This document shows positions 8,807 to 16,808 of a stretch of DNA of 64,000 nucleotides, piece after piece. This DNA comes from Acidobacteriota bacterium (GTDB lineage Bacteria > Acidobacteriota > Blastocatellia > Pyrinomonadales > Pyrinomonadaceae): NCBI GenBank assembly GCA_029781855.1, contig JAKOVX010000042.1, positions 90,539 through 154,538 of the forward strand, written 5' to 3'. Below the pieces are notes generated by a model. That model worked only from the letters and a program-made list of their open reading frames with translations. It was not told the origin of the DNA and searched no databases. Position 1 is the stretch's first letter. Every line of letters begins with the position of its first letter. Made by a program: the position numbers and the translations under genes.

Positions 8807-9883
8807 ATGTTGGTGCTTGGGATAGAGAGTTCGTGTGACGAGACCGCCGCGGCTGTCGTGCGCGATGGCGGGGAAATACTGTCCTCTATTATCGCTTCGC
8901 AGATAGAAATGCATCGGCCTTGGGGCGGAGTCGTGCCTGAGCTCGCGTCCCGGGAACATCTCGAAAAGATCGATCCGATCGTACGGGAATCGCTGACGAA
9001 AGCAGGCGTCGAGCTCGGCGACATTGACGCTGTTGCCGTAACACAGGGGCCCGGATTGATAGGTTCGCTGCTGGTCGGCGTGTGTTACGCAAAATCGCTC
9101 GCCTACGGTCTCGGAAAGCCGCTGATCGGCGTAAACCACATCGAGGGACACGTTTATTCGGTCGCGTTTGAGAATCCGCCTGTAACGTATCCGGCGCTCG
9201 CTCTCATCGTTTCGGGCGGGCACACGAACATCTTCCATGTCCCGGAACCGGGGCAGTACAAGGTCGTTTCGCGGACGCGGGACGATGCCGCGGGCGAGGC
9301 CTTTGACAAAGTGGCGAAAATGCTCGGGCTCGGGTATCCCGGCGGGCCAATCATCGAGAGACTTGCCCAAAATGGCGACCCGACGAAAATGAAGTTCTCA
9401 CTCGCAAAGATCTCCGATGGCCGGCCGGACCTCAGTTTTAGCGGTCTCAAAACGGCGGTCGCCAAATATATGCGGGAAAGCTGCGTTTCTCCACAGGCCA
9501 CGGACGAGGATCCGCGACAGGACATAATGGACCTCGCAGCGTCGTTTCAGGCGACCGTGATCCGGTCGCTGGTCGGAACGCTTGAGAAGATCGCGGTGGA
9601 ATTGCGGCCGAAAACACTGATCGTGGCCGGCGGCGTGGCGTGCAATCTGGCATTACGCGAAGCTGCCGAAACGACGTCCGCCAAATTGAGTATTCCGGTT
9701 TACTTTCCGTCTAAGCATCTCTCGACCGACAACGCCGCGATGATCGCCGCGGCAGGTTACTACCATCTCTCGAAAGGAGAGAGTGTCGATCTCGGGATGA
9801 CGGCAGACGTGACGATGAGGCTCCAAAATCTCGAAAACGAAGACGCTGAGTTGAAACGCAAGAAGGTCAAATACCGTCTATAA
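8807..9883 (+). CDS. tsaD: tRNA N6-adenosine threonylcarbamoyltransferase
   Basis: Transfers the threonylcarbamoyl group from TC-AMP to A37 of ANN-reading tRNAs, with TsaB and TsaE, in the cytoplasm. The ATG at 8807 gives [13 protein letters not shown], the conserved family start; the 15 codons upstream to a TTG are not conserved in type. Metal ligands H111 and H115 are in NHIEGH, and [20 protein letters not shown], and the C-terminal STDNAAMIA are all present. 358 residues is normal. The partner genes tsaB and tsaE are not in the window. Confidence 0.97.
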   Translation: MLVLGIESSCDETAAAVVRDGGEILSSIIASQIEMHRPWGGVVPELASREHLEKIDPIVRESLTKAGVELGDIDAVAVTQGPGLIGSLLVGVCYAKSLAYGLGKPLIGVNHIEGHVYSVAFENPPVTYPALALIVSGGHTNIFHVPEPGQYKVVSRTRDDAAGEAFDKVAKMLGLGYPGGPIIERLAQNGDPTKMKFSLAKISDGRPDLSFSGLKTAVAKYMRESCVSPQATDEDPRQDIMDLAASFQATVIRSLVGTLEKIAVELRPKTLIVAGGVACNLALREAAETTSAKLSIPVYFPSKHLSTDNAAMIAAAGYYHLSKGESVDLGMTADVTMRLQNLENEDAELKRKKVKYRL

Positions 9884-10088
9884 TTTGATTGCCAAACCCA
9901 TCGGCCGGCGGATACAATCTAAATTGACGTTAAAACAGATTTTGCGCTGCTTATTCGAACTTCGGCAGTGTGTTCTCCGAGACAGAGTGCCGCATTCAGC
10001 GGCCGATCAGAGGATCTTAGCGACGGATCGAAGGGAAATGTTAGCCGTGCCGGAATATTTCGGGCGGTAAAAAGTACAAGGAAAAAGT

Positions 10089-12122
10089 ATGATGAGAATA
10101 TGCAAAATTATGAGGATCGCGACGATCTTCATTGCCTCGGCCGCTGCCACGCTTGGCCAGGGAATTCCGGCGCCGTATACGATGCGGCTGCAGCCATTTC
10201 TGACCGGCCTGAGCCGTCCGATCCTTATCCGTTCCGCCAAGGACGGGAGCAAACGCCTGTTTATCGTTCAGCAAACGGGAATTATAAAGATCCTGCAGCC
10301 CGGTGCAACGGTTCCGACAGACTTCATCAATTTGAGTTCGAAGATCGTAGTGCCGACCAGCGGAGGCGATGAACGCGGGTTGCTTGGGCTAACGTTCGAT
10401 CCTCAGTTCACGGCAAACGGGAAATTTTACGTCGATTACACCCGGGTTGGTGATGGAACAACAGTAATCGCAGAATATAAGACGACGACCGGTAACGGTA
10501 ACTCGAATACGGGCGACATCACATCTGAACGCGTACTGCTTACCATTCCCCAACCATTCTCGAATCACAACGGCGGGATGGTGGAATTCGGGCCGGACGG
10601 ATATTTGTACATTGGAATGGGTGACGGCGGATCGGGGAATGATCCGGGCAATCGTGCCCAAAACCGTGCCCAGCTATTGGGTAAGATGCTGAGGATCGAC
10701 CCAAATGTGCCGCCGGGGTCAATGGTTCCTTACCTGATACCAGCGACTAACCCTTTTCAAGGTGCAAACACCTCACGATGCGACGGCGGAAGCACGACTG
10801 CCGGTAATACCTGCCAGGAACTGTGGACGATAGGGATGCGAAACCCATGGCGGTATTCGTTCGACCGCGGCGGCAACAACAATCTTTACGTAGCGGATGT
10901 GGGTCAGGATGCCATCGAGGAACTCGACGTTATTACCGGCGGCGGCAATTACGGCTGGCGGGTATATGAGGGAAACCAATGCACCAACCTCGATCCGAGC
11001 CTGTGTATCCCGGGCAACTATATCGCACCTTTCTTCACCTACACGCACACCGCGGGACGCTGCTCGGTGACTGGCGGCTACGTGTACCGCGGCGGTCTTG
11101 GTTCGCTGCCGAACGGTGCTTACACCTTTGCCGACTACTGCTCCGGTGAGATCTGGATGTGGAACAACAATGCCCAGACGCTGCTGCAGGATACGCCGCG
11201 GAATGTCGTTTCGTTTGGCGAGGACGAGGACGGCGAACTTTACGTTTGTTACAGCAACGGTCAGATCGACAAGATCAGCCGTTCTAAGGCGCCAGCCGAT
11301 TTCGACGGCGACTTCAAGACCGATCTCTCGATCTATCGTCCATCTGAGGGTACATGGTATGTGAGCAACTCGTCGAACGGGTCCTTTCGGGCACAGCAGT
11401 TCGGCACCCTGGAGGACATACCTACGCCGGAGGACTACGACGGTGACAACATAACGGATATCGGCGTTTTCAGGCCGTCGACAGGGGTCTGGTATTACTT
11501 CGGAAGTGCCACGAACACGTTCGGTGCCTTTAATTTCGGGACGAGCGGCGATATTCCAGCTGCCGGAGATTATGACGGCGACGGTAAGGCGGATTATACG
11601 GTTTACAGGCCTTCGACCGGAGTGTGGTATACCTTCCGTTCGAGCGACAGCGGATATTCAGTGACGCCGTTCGGCATCGCCGAGGACGTGCCTGTGGCCG
11701 GAGATTATGACGGTGACGGACGCTATGACATCGCGGTCTTTAGGCCGTCAACCGGCGTATGGTACCGATTGAATAGCTCAAATTCCGGATTTAGCGCGAT
11801 CGCGTTTGGTCTTTCAGGCGATATCCCTACACCTGCGGATTTTGACGGCGACGGACGCCTTGACACGGCTGTTTACAGGCCGTCGAGCGGCTTATGGTAC
11901 TCGCTGCGGAGTGCGACGGGCGCGTTTCAAGCCACTCAGTTTGGGCTAATTGAAGATATTCCGGTCGTTGGTGACTATGACGGTGACGGCAAAGAGGATA
12001 TCGCCGTCTTTCGGCCATCGACGGGCGTATGGTACATTTTGCGGAGTTCAAATTCGGCTCTGCAGGTTGGGCAGTGGGGACTCGCGGGTGATCTTCCGGC
12101 TCCGCGGTACGACACTCCGTAA
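10089..12122 (+). CDS. secreted glucose/sorbosone dehydrogenase-like beta-propeller with six C-terminal VCBS/FG-GAP repeats
   Basis: Signal peptide to about residue 24 (cleavage near LGQG). Residues 30-400 are a PQQ-dependent sugar-dehydrogenase-type six-bladed propeller, shown by RLFIVQQTGIIKIL, DERGLLGLTFDPQF, NHNGGMVEFGPDGYLYIGMGDGG (split here as a family motif) and RNPWRYSFDRGG. From about 398 to the end are six repeats of some 47 residues with a calcium-binding loop (DYDGDGKADYTVYRPSTGVW and variants). The enzyme would oxidise sugars outside the cytoplasm, but many such propellers lack activity, so substrate is not assigned. The same repeat type occurs in the protein at 40781-42235. Confidence 0.9.
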   Translation: MMRICKIMRIATIFIASAAATLGQGIPAPYTMRLQPFLTGLSRPILIRSAKDGSKRLFIVQQTGIIKILQPGATVPTDFINLSSKIVVPTSGGDERGLLGLTFDPQFTANGKFYVDYTRVGDGTTVIAEYKTTTGNGNSNTGDITSERVLLTIPQPFSNHNGGMVEFGPDGYLYIGMGDGGSGNDPGNRAQNRAQLLGKMLRIDPNVPPGSMVPYLIPATNPFQGANTSRCDGGSTTAGNTCQELWTIGMRNPWRYSFDRGGNNNLYVADVGQDAIEELDVITGGGNYGWRVYEGNQCTNLDPSLCIPGNYIAPFFTYTHTAGRCSVTGGYVYRGGLGSLPNGAYTFADYCSGEIWMWNNNAQTLLQDTPRNVVSFGEDEDGELYVCYSNGQIDKISRSKAPADFDGDFKTDLSIYRPSEGTWYVSNSSNGSFRAQQFGTLEDIPTPEDYDGDNITDIGVFRPSTGVWYYFGSATNTFGAFNFGTSGDIPAAGDYDGDGKADYTVYRPSTGVWYTFRSSDSGYSVTPFGIAEDVPVAGDYDGDGRYDIAVFRPSTGVWYRLNSSNSGFSAIAFGLSGDIPTPADFDGDGRLDTAVYRPSSGLWYSLRSATGAFQATQFGLIEDIPVVGDYDGDGKEDIAVFRPSTGVWYILRSSNSALQVGQWGLAGDLPAPRYDTP

Positions 12123-12129
12123 ATTCTCG

Positions 12130-12858
12130 TTAATTCGAAATGGCTCGGGCGAGGGTCAGGACGTTGACCTCGGCCGCGCCATTCTTCTTTAGGACCTTGG
12201 CACAATTTGAAGATGTCGAGCCGGAAGTGAAAACGTCGTCGACGAGCAGAATATTCTGTCCGGCGATAAGCTTTGGCCGTTCGACCACGAACGCATTCTT
12301 TACTGTGAGCTCGCGTGCCTTCATGTCCATTGCGACGCGATGAAGCGGCGTGTGGACCTTTCGACGCAGGCTCAGTTTGTCGATACGAATGCCGGTTCGA
12401 CGAGCCAAATCGTCTCCCAAGAGGTCTGCCTGATTGTAGCCACGCTCGATCAGACGCCGACTGGATAGCGGGATCGGAAGGATAAGGGTCGTTGAGCGGA
12501 AAGTCGAATCCTCGAACGCCTGCGAAAATGCGATGGCCGCCCGAGCCGGAATGTGGGGATCGGATTTTAGTTTTATGATTGTGGCCGCCAGGGCTTTTTC
12601 ATAGACGCCGGCCGCAGCGGCTTTGTCATATGCGTGGTCGTCGCAGGCGTGACAGCGGAATTCGCCGGAGCCTCGCGAATCGCGAAAGAATGCGCCGCAT
12701 TTCGAACAAAGCGTCTCACTGCCGTCAAAGATCCGCGTTTCTGACCAACAGGCGCTGCAAGCAACGCCATCGCCGAGATTCTCGACATGGCGTCCGCAGA
12801 CTTTGCATTCTTGAGGGGAAAATAGGGAAACGAGGGAGTTTTGAAGCCGCTCGAACAT
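12130..12858 (-). CDS. comF: ComF family phosphoribosyltransferase-like protein
   Basis: 242 residues: an N-terminal zinc-ribbon region with several CxxC pairs (CKVCG, CSACW, CSKCG, CHACD, residues about 18-72) followed by a type I phosphoribosyltransferase fold with the PRPP loop ILLVDDVFTSGST near residue 205. ComF proteins act with the ComEC/ComFA DNA-uptake system in competent bacteria, but the family is also found widely without competence. Last gene of the minus-strand run that starts with obgE; its stop is 8 bases from the convergent propeller gene. Confidence 0.9.
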   Translation of the reverse strand: MFERLQNSLVSLFSPQECKVCGRHVENLGDGVACSACWSETRIFDGSETLCSKCGAFFRDSRGSGEFRCHACDDHAYDKAAAAGVYEKALAATIIKLKSDPHIPARAAIAFSQAFEDSTFRSTTLILPIPLSSRRLIERGYNQADLLGDDLARRTGIRIDKLSLRRKVHTPLHRVAMDMKARELTVKNAFVVERPKLIAGQNILLVDDVFTSGSTSSNCAKVLKKNGAAEVNVLTLARAISN

Positions 12859-12868
12859 CGTTCAAGGC

Positions 12869-13222
12869 TTAGTCTTCGTCTAGAAGGCCCTTTTCCAAAA
12901 GTTCCTGGCAATCGAGACAGAATCTCGCCCACGGGATCGCGGCCAATCGTTTAGGGTTGATCTCCTTCTCACAGTTGAGGCACGAGCCGAATTCATCGTC
13001 CTCGATCCGGAGCAATGCTTCGTCGATCAGCGTAAGCTGCTTGCTCTCGTTCTCCGACACAGCGAGCTGGACATTTTTGGAGTAGTTGCGGACCGCAAGA
13101 TCAACGGGATCAGGTGTCTCGGAATCGTCGATCGAGAGGTCGTTACCCTTTAGCTTTTCGATCAACAGATCTCGCTCTGCGAGGAGCTTGGCTTTAATTT
13201 CTTTTAGATTCAATTTACTCAT
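12869..13222 (-). CDS. DksA/TraR-type C4 zinc-finger protein
   Basis: 117 residues. An N-terminal coiled coil (about 1-75) is followed by one zinc finger, CLNCEKEI then CLDC (residues about 88-112). Proteins of this family insert into the RNA polymerase secondary channel and alter promoter choice, often with ppGpp. The coiled-coil tip has DSETPDPVDLA rather than the DxxDxA of true DksA, so a specific role is not assigned. Its ATG overlaps the rlmH stop by four bases (ATGA), which indicates translational coupling. Confidence 0.88.
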   Translation of the reverse strand: MSKLNLKEIKAKLLAERDLLIEKLKGNDLSIDDSETPDPVDLAVRNYSKNVQLAVSENESKQLTLIDEALLRIEDDEFGSCLNCEKEINPKRLAAIPWARFCLDCQELLEKGLLDED

Positions 13223-13671
13223 TTCTGGTATGGAAATCCCTTTATAATCGTGAACGCCCGGTATATTTGTTCAAGCATTACGACACGTGCCATCTCGTGC
13301 GTAAAAGTCATAAACGACAACGATAGCACAACGTTGGCACGCTCGGCAACGGCCGCTGAAACCCCGTCTGCTCCGCCAATAACAAAGGCCACTTCCTTGG
13401 TCCCGCGATTCTGCCAATTTTCGATCGTGGCGGCGAATTTCTGCGACGAGATCGAGTCTCCTTTGACATCAAGCAGACAGACAAGAGAGCTTTGATTCAC
13501 TTTATCAAGTATTAGTTTGCCCTCGGATTCTTTTACATCGTTGCCGGTCGGATCGCGGATCTCAACGACCTCAGTCCGCACAAAATGAGAAAGACGCTGC
13601 AGGTATTCCTCCTGCAACGCCAACCACCGCTTGTCGCGCGTCTTTCCGATCCAAATAAACCGAAAGATCAT
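13219..13671 (-). CDS. rlmH: 23S rRNA (pseudouridine1915-N3)-methyltransferase
   Basis: SPOUT methyltransferase that methylates pseudouridine 1915 in helix 69 on assembled 70S ribosomes. 150 residues, the family norm. Visible are the SAM-knot motif FVIGGADGVS (about residues 96-105) and the C-terminal LSFMTFTHEMARV and EQIYRAFTI, ending in GFPYQK. Overlaps by four bases with both rsfS upstream and the zinc-finger gene downstream, so it is part of a tightly coupled operon. Confidence 0.95.
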   Translation of the reverse strand: MIFRFIWIGKTRDKRWLALQEEYLQRLSHFVRTEVVEIRDPTGNDVKESEGKLILDKVNQSSLVCLLDVKGDSISSQKFAATIENWQNRGTKEVAFVIGGADGVSAAVAERANVVLSLSFMTFTHEMARVVMLEQIYRAFTIIKGFPYQK

Positions 13672-14096
13672 AATTCGGCCGGGAGTTCGACCTTACGGGC
13701 GTCCCGCCAAAGCCGGGCGAGGTCGTAGAAGTCCCGGGCTTCGCCGTTAAAGATATGAACGATGAAATCGCCGTAATCGAGCAAGACCCATTCGGCCGAA
13801 TTGTAACCTTCGATCCGTACAGGCCGTGAGCCGAGCTGCTTCTTGAGCTGTTCGTTGATCTCGTCGGCGATCGCCTGCACTTGCCTTTGGTTGGTGCCGC
13901 TCGCGATCACAAAATACTCTGTGAAGCTCGCAATATCGCGCAGGTCGAGTCCGACAATATTCTCTCCCTTCTTTTCACTAATGCATTTGATTGCTAGCTG
14001 TAACTCAGGATCAAGGGCGGTGAAGGGTGTCGGTGTGGCAGCGATCTCAATTTTTGCGGTCTCGCGATGAAGCGATTTCTCTTGTGTTTCTTCCAT
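13668..14096 (-). CDS. rsfS: ribosomal silencing factor RsfS
   Basis: Binds ribosomal protein L14 and blocks subunit joining when nutrients run out. 142 residues: an unusual N-terminal 25 residues, then the Iojap fold with KKGENIVGLDLRDIASFTEYF (read as two motifs, KGENIVGLDL and SFTEYFVIASG), EGYNSAEWVLLDYGD and VHIFNGEARDFYDLARLW. Placed directly after nadD, sharing one base of stop/start overlap, the same order as in many bacteria. Confidence 0.96.
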   Translation of the reverse strand: MEETQEKSLHRETAKIEIAATPTPFTALDPELQLAIKCISEKKGENIVGLDLRDIASFTEYFVIASGTNQRQVQAIADEINEQLKKQLGSRPVRIEGYNSAEWVLLDYGDFIVHIFNGEARDFYDLARLWRDARKVELPAEL

Positions 14097-14824
14097 TAGC
14101 TATAAATCTGATATTTTTCGATGTAATTTGCAACTTCTACCGGAACATCTTTGTGCCACGACCGATCCTCGTCTCGGATCTTTTGCCGGATCGTCGTAGC
14201 CGAGATGTCGATATCAACCGCATCGGTGAAGTAGATCTTCAGCGCGCGCGACGAATCGCGAGTCGATGGGAAATCGTTCACCGTCTCATTTCGTCCATCA
14301 CGCAGGTCTACGATACGCCGTCGGATCTCGTCGGTCACATGATCGGTATTTACGTCGTAGCCAGGACGTGTGACAACAATGTGGTTGGTCAATGTGAGCA
14401 CGGTTTCCCATTCTCTCCACGTCGTTATGTCCTCCCAGGAATCGGCTCCCATTACGAAAAAAATGTCGGCATCGCGCAACGCCGAACTCAGATGCGTAAG
14501 CGTTTCGACAGAATACGGCCGCTCGGGCACTTCGATCTCCATTTTGGATACGCTCATCTGCGGCTCGTGCTGCGTGACCAAGCAGAGCATCGCATAACGG
14601 TCATACGCGGAGGTCGGCTTTTTGCGTTTTTTGTGCGGAGCGTGAAAAGCAGGAATGAAGACGAATTCGTCGAGCTGAAACTGTCCGATCAACGCCTTCG
14701 CGATCGCCAAGTGCCCGCCGTGAACCGGATCGAAACTGCCGCCGTAAAAGGCGATCCGCGGGCGGATCAGCTTTTCGTCATCCGGCCTGTTGGCTGAAGT
14801 TTTCAATGCGGGATCGTTCGACAT
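14096..14824 (-). CDS. nadD: nicotinate-nucleotide adenylyltransferase
   Basis: Makes deamido-NAD from nicotinate mononucleotide and ATP. 242 residues. The nucleotidyltransferase signature GGSFDPVHGGH is at residues 28-38 and the C-terminal ISATTIRQKI near 212. The N-terminal 20 residues are an extra, polar extension before the first strand (RIAFYGG). Sits between obgE (9 bases upstream) and rsfS in the conserved obg-nadD-rsfS order. Confidence 0.95.
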   Translation of the reverse strand: MSNDPALKTSANRPDDEKLIRPRIAFYGGSFDPVHGGHLAIAKALIGQFQLDEFVFIPAFHAPHKKRKKPTSAYDRYAMLCLVTQHEPQMSVSKMEIEVPERPYSVETLTHLSSALRDADIFFVMGADSWEDITTWREWETVLTLTNHIVVTRPGYDVNTDHVTDEIRRRIVDLRDGRNETVNDFPSTRDSSRALKIYFTDAVDIDISATTIRQKIRDEDRSWHKDVPVEVANYIEKYQIYS

Positions 14825-14833
14825 TCGAATAGT

Positions 14834-15907
14834 CTAGTTCGTGGCCGTGGTCGATGCTGCCGGAACGCGGTCTTCTTTCTTCGCGGACTTTTCTTCCTCT
14901 TCTAAACGCGTCATTTCGTCGAGGGTCGCTGAAACGGCGTTGACGAGTTCCTTGACCCCGAGATTGGTGACTGCCGAAATCTCGAAAAACGGCTTGTTGT
15001 CCTTCTTCGCACGTTTTTTCAGCTTATCAAGGCGTTTGGGATCATCGAGAGAATCGAGTTTCGTGGCCACCACGATCTGCGGGCGGGAACCCAGGTTTGC
15101 GTCATAATTCGAGAGTTCTCGATTAATGACCTCATAATCTTTGACCGGATCGCGTCCGGAAAGCGACGAGACGTCGACGAGGTGGAGGATCAACTTCGTT
15201 CGTTCAACATGCCGTAGGAAGCGGTCACCGAGCCCCGCCCCGTCCGAGGCTCCTTCGATCAAGCCTGGAATATCGGCGACCACGAATGTACGAAAATCAC
15301 CCATGTCGACGACACCGAGATTCGGCTCAAGCGTTGTGAACGGGTAATCCGCGATCTTCGGCTTGGCGGCCGAGATCACCGAGATCAAAGTCGATTTGCC
15401 GGCATTCGGAAAGCCGACCAGGCCAACGTCGGCGATTAATTTGAGTTCGAGTTGTAACTCACGCTCGCCACCGGGGCGGCCCATGTAGTGAAATTTAGGT
15501 GCTCGACGAGTAGGAGTGGCGAAATGAGCGTTTCCCCAACCGCCCTTCCCGCCTTTAGCGGCGAGGTATCGCTGTCCGGGTTCGGTGAAATCGAAAAGCA
15601 ACTCGTTCGATTCCGCATCGTAGACCTGGGTACCGACCGGAACCTTCACAACGTGATCGTCGCCGTCTTTACCGAATCGATTGGAGCCTTCGCCGTGATG
15701 GCCGCGCTCGGCCTTGTGCTCAGGATTGTATCTGAGATGAAGGAGCGTGTTGAGACCCTCGGTCGATTCAAGCCATACCGAACCACCAACGCCGCCGTCG
15801 CCGCCGGACGGGCCGCCTCGCGGAACAAATTTTTCACGGCGAAACGCGGTGACGCCGTTGCCGCCGTCACCGGCCTTTATCCTTATTTTTACTCGGTCAA
15901 GAAACAT
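14834..15907 (-). CDS. obgE: GTPase Obg/CgtA
   Basis: Essential GTPase for 50S assembly and stress signalling. The ATG at 15907 ([10 protein letters not shown]) is chosen because the Obg fold begins there and AGGTT lies just upstream; 15 more codons can be read to a TTG but match nothing. The glycine-rich Obg domain covers residues 1-158, and the G domain starts with the P-loop GFPNAGKST at 165-173, with DIPGLIEGA and ATKLD following. The tail is short and acidic-basic mixed ([11 protein letters not shown]). First gene of the obgE-nadD-rsfS-rlmH run. Directly upstream is the terminator of a structured RNA. Confidence 0.96.
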   Translation of the reverse strand: MFLDRVKIRIKAGDGGNGVTAFRREKFVPRGGPSGGDGGVGGSVWLESTEGLNTLLHLRYNPEHKAERGHHGEGSNRFGKDGDDHVVKVPVGTQVYDAESNELLFDFTEPGQRYLAAKGGKGGWGNAHFATPTRRAPKFHYMGRPGGERELQLELKLIADVGLVGFPNAGKSTLISVISAAKPKIADYPFTTLEPNLGVVDMGDFRTFVVADIPGLIEGASDGAGLGDRFLRHVERTKLILHLVDVSSLSGRDPVKDYEVINRELSNYDANLGSRPQIVVATKLDSLDDPKRLDKLKKRAKKDNKPFFEISAVTNLGVKELVNAVSATLDEMTRLEEEEKSAKKEDRVPAASTTATN

Positions 15908-15955
15908 AGGTAACCTACGATTGTAGGTTTTGGGGAAGCTATTCGCAAACACAAC

Positions 15956-15996
15956 AAAAAAGCGCCTTTCCGGTTACCCTTCAAGACGCTTTCTTT
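15956..15996 (-). terminator. intrinsic terminator of the structured RNA
   Basis: On the minus strand AAAGCGTCTT (15992-15983) pairs with AAGGCGCTTT (15968-15959) with one mismatch, and six T follow (15961-15956). It lies 50 bases before the obgE start, so it would end the upstream RNA rather than an obgE transcript. The stem is also followed by T-rich sequence on the plus strand. Confidence 0.75.
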
Positions 15997-16461
15997 TTTA
16001 TGCTCCTTCTTCCGGCCGAAGCCTTTCAAAAGAGTGGTGGTTCTCGCATGTACACGTTCGAACCACCGATTTTGTATTCCGAAGCCGCTCTGCGGGGAGC
16101 CTTCTCCGGTCAGCACCCACTCCACTTTCGTTTTGCGTTGGCGTTCTCACGCCGTGGTGCCATTAGGTTTTTGTTGTGGTGGCTTTACCTCCACCGCCGG
16201 TTACGTTCCCGGCAACGAGGCCCGTTCCTTTCGGATCGGACGACTTCGGCACCTTTCAGGATGATCATTTCCATCAGGCTTCAACCGTTTTTATCCGGCT
16301 GAATCACGTCGCCTTTCGGCTTCGCAAGCCCAAGCCTTTCGGCTTCGACTCCAGGCGTCCAAGACAGTGGCTTTCCGCTCCTTCTGTCTGCGAACGGTGT
16401 GTCACCACCTCCGTTCCACCTCCCGGTGCCGGTCAAAATGCCCGTAAGCAATCTCGACTGT
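15956..16461 (-). ncRNA. large structured non-coding RNA (about 500 nt), class not assigned
   Basis: The 900-base gap between obgE and the VWA gene has no convincing protein gene but many local hairpins. Read on the minus strand, perfect stems close GNRA loops: GAAA at 16332-16345, 16311-16320 and 16226-16235, and GAGA at 16140-16153. Other stems are 16196-16213 (5 bp) and 16036-16067 (8 bp, GGTGGTTC arms, 16-base loop). On the plus strand these loops would be UUUC or UCUC, so the minus strand is the RNA. The motif GAAAGG recurs at least six times. A sigma-70 promoter (16468-16495) and a terminator (15956-15996) frame it. It lacks the RNase P signature GAGGAAAGTCCG and a tmRNA tag or tRNA-like end. 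Candidate classes are HEARO/omega-type, ROOL/GOLLD-like or an undescribed RNA. Confidence 0.7.
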
Positions 16462-16467
16462 GAAGCT

Positions 16468-16495
16468 ATCTTACACCCGAAAAATCGGAAGTCAA
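16468..16495 (-). promoter_or_regulatory. sigma-70 type promoter for the structured RNA
   Basis: Read on the minus strand: TTGACT (16495-16490), 16-base spacer, TAAGAT (16473-16468). Predicted transcription start is near 16461, at the beginning of the hairpin-rich stretch. Confidence 0.65.
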
Positions 16496-16537
16496 GTAGA
16501 AAATACTTTAACTATTGCCCTTATTTTATCGACGTTC

Positions 16538-16591
16538 TGTGGAAATCCTGTGGAAAAGCCGCCGTTTCGATGTGGATAAAAATGTGGAAAA
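16538..16591. promoter_or_regulatory. cluster of four DnaA-box-like sites in AT-rich DNA
   Basis: TGTGGAAAT (16538), TGTGGAAAA (16549), TGTGGATAA (16571) and TGTGGAAAA (16583) all point the same way; the third is a perfect DnaA box (reverse of TTATCCACA). Spacings of 11, 22 and 12 bases keep them on one DNA face. The next 150 bases are AT-rich. It may be an origin, a DnaA-titration site or a DnaA-controlled promoter region for the structured RNA. The remaining 16592-16808 shows nothing else definite. Confidence 0.5.
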
Positions 16592-16808
16592 TTCTGCAAG
16601 TTCAAATGAGACATTATTTACGAAATCGAGCCGAAAAATCGGCCATTCGGCCAACACCTCAAAATGATCGTAAAATAATTAGATATTCATCAAAAAAAGA
16701 TGTTGACAGAGCCAAAAAAGAACAAAATTAGCCGCTGAGAGCGCGAAAATCTTGTTGCAGATCGCGCAAAGGAATATCTTGTGTCGAGAAATGGGTGCGA
16801 ACGCCTGA

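Noticed and set aside
9968..10372. Plus-strand ORF of 134 codons
   Set aside because: It overlaps the start of the sugar-dehydrogenase-like gene in another frame and has no motif or ribosome site.
14027..14797. Plus-strand ORF of 256 codons opposite nadD
   Set aside because: Shadow; nadD and its operon order are certain.
15956..16461. RNase P RNA or tmRNA as identity of the structured RNA
   Set aside because: The RNase P core GAGGAAAGTCCG and the tmRNA tRNA-like ends or tag frame are absent.
16000..16463. Small plus-strand ORFs in the obgE upstream gap
   Set aside because: Overlapping, no ribosome sites, and their codons fall on RNA stems with GNRA loops on the opposite strand.
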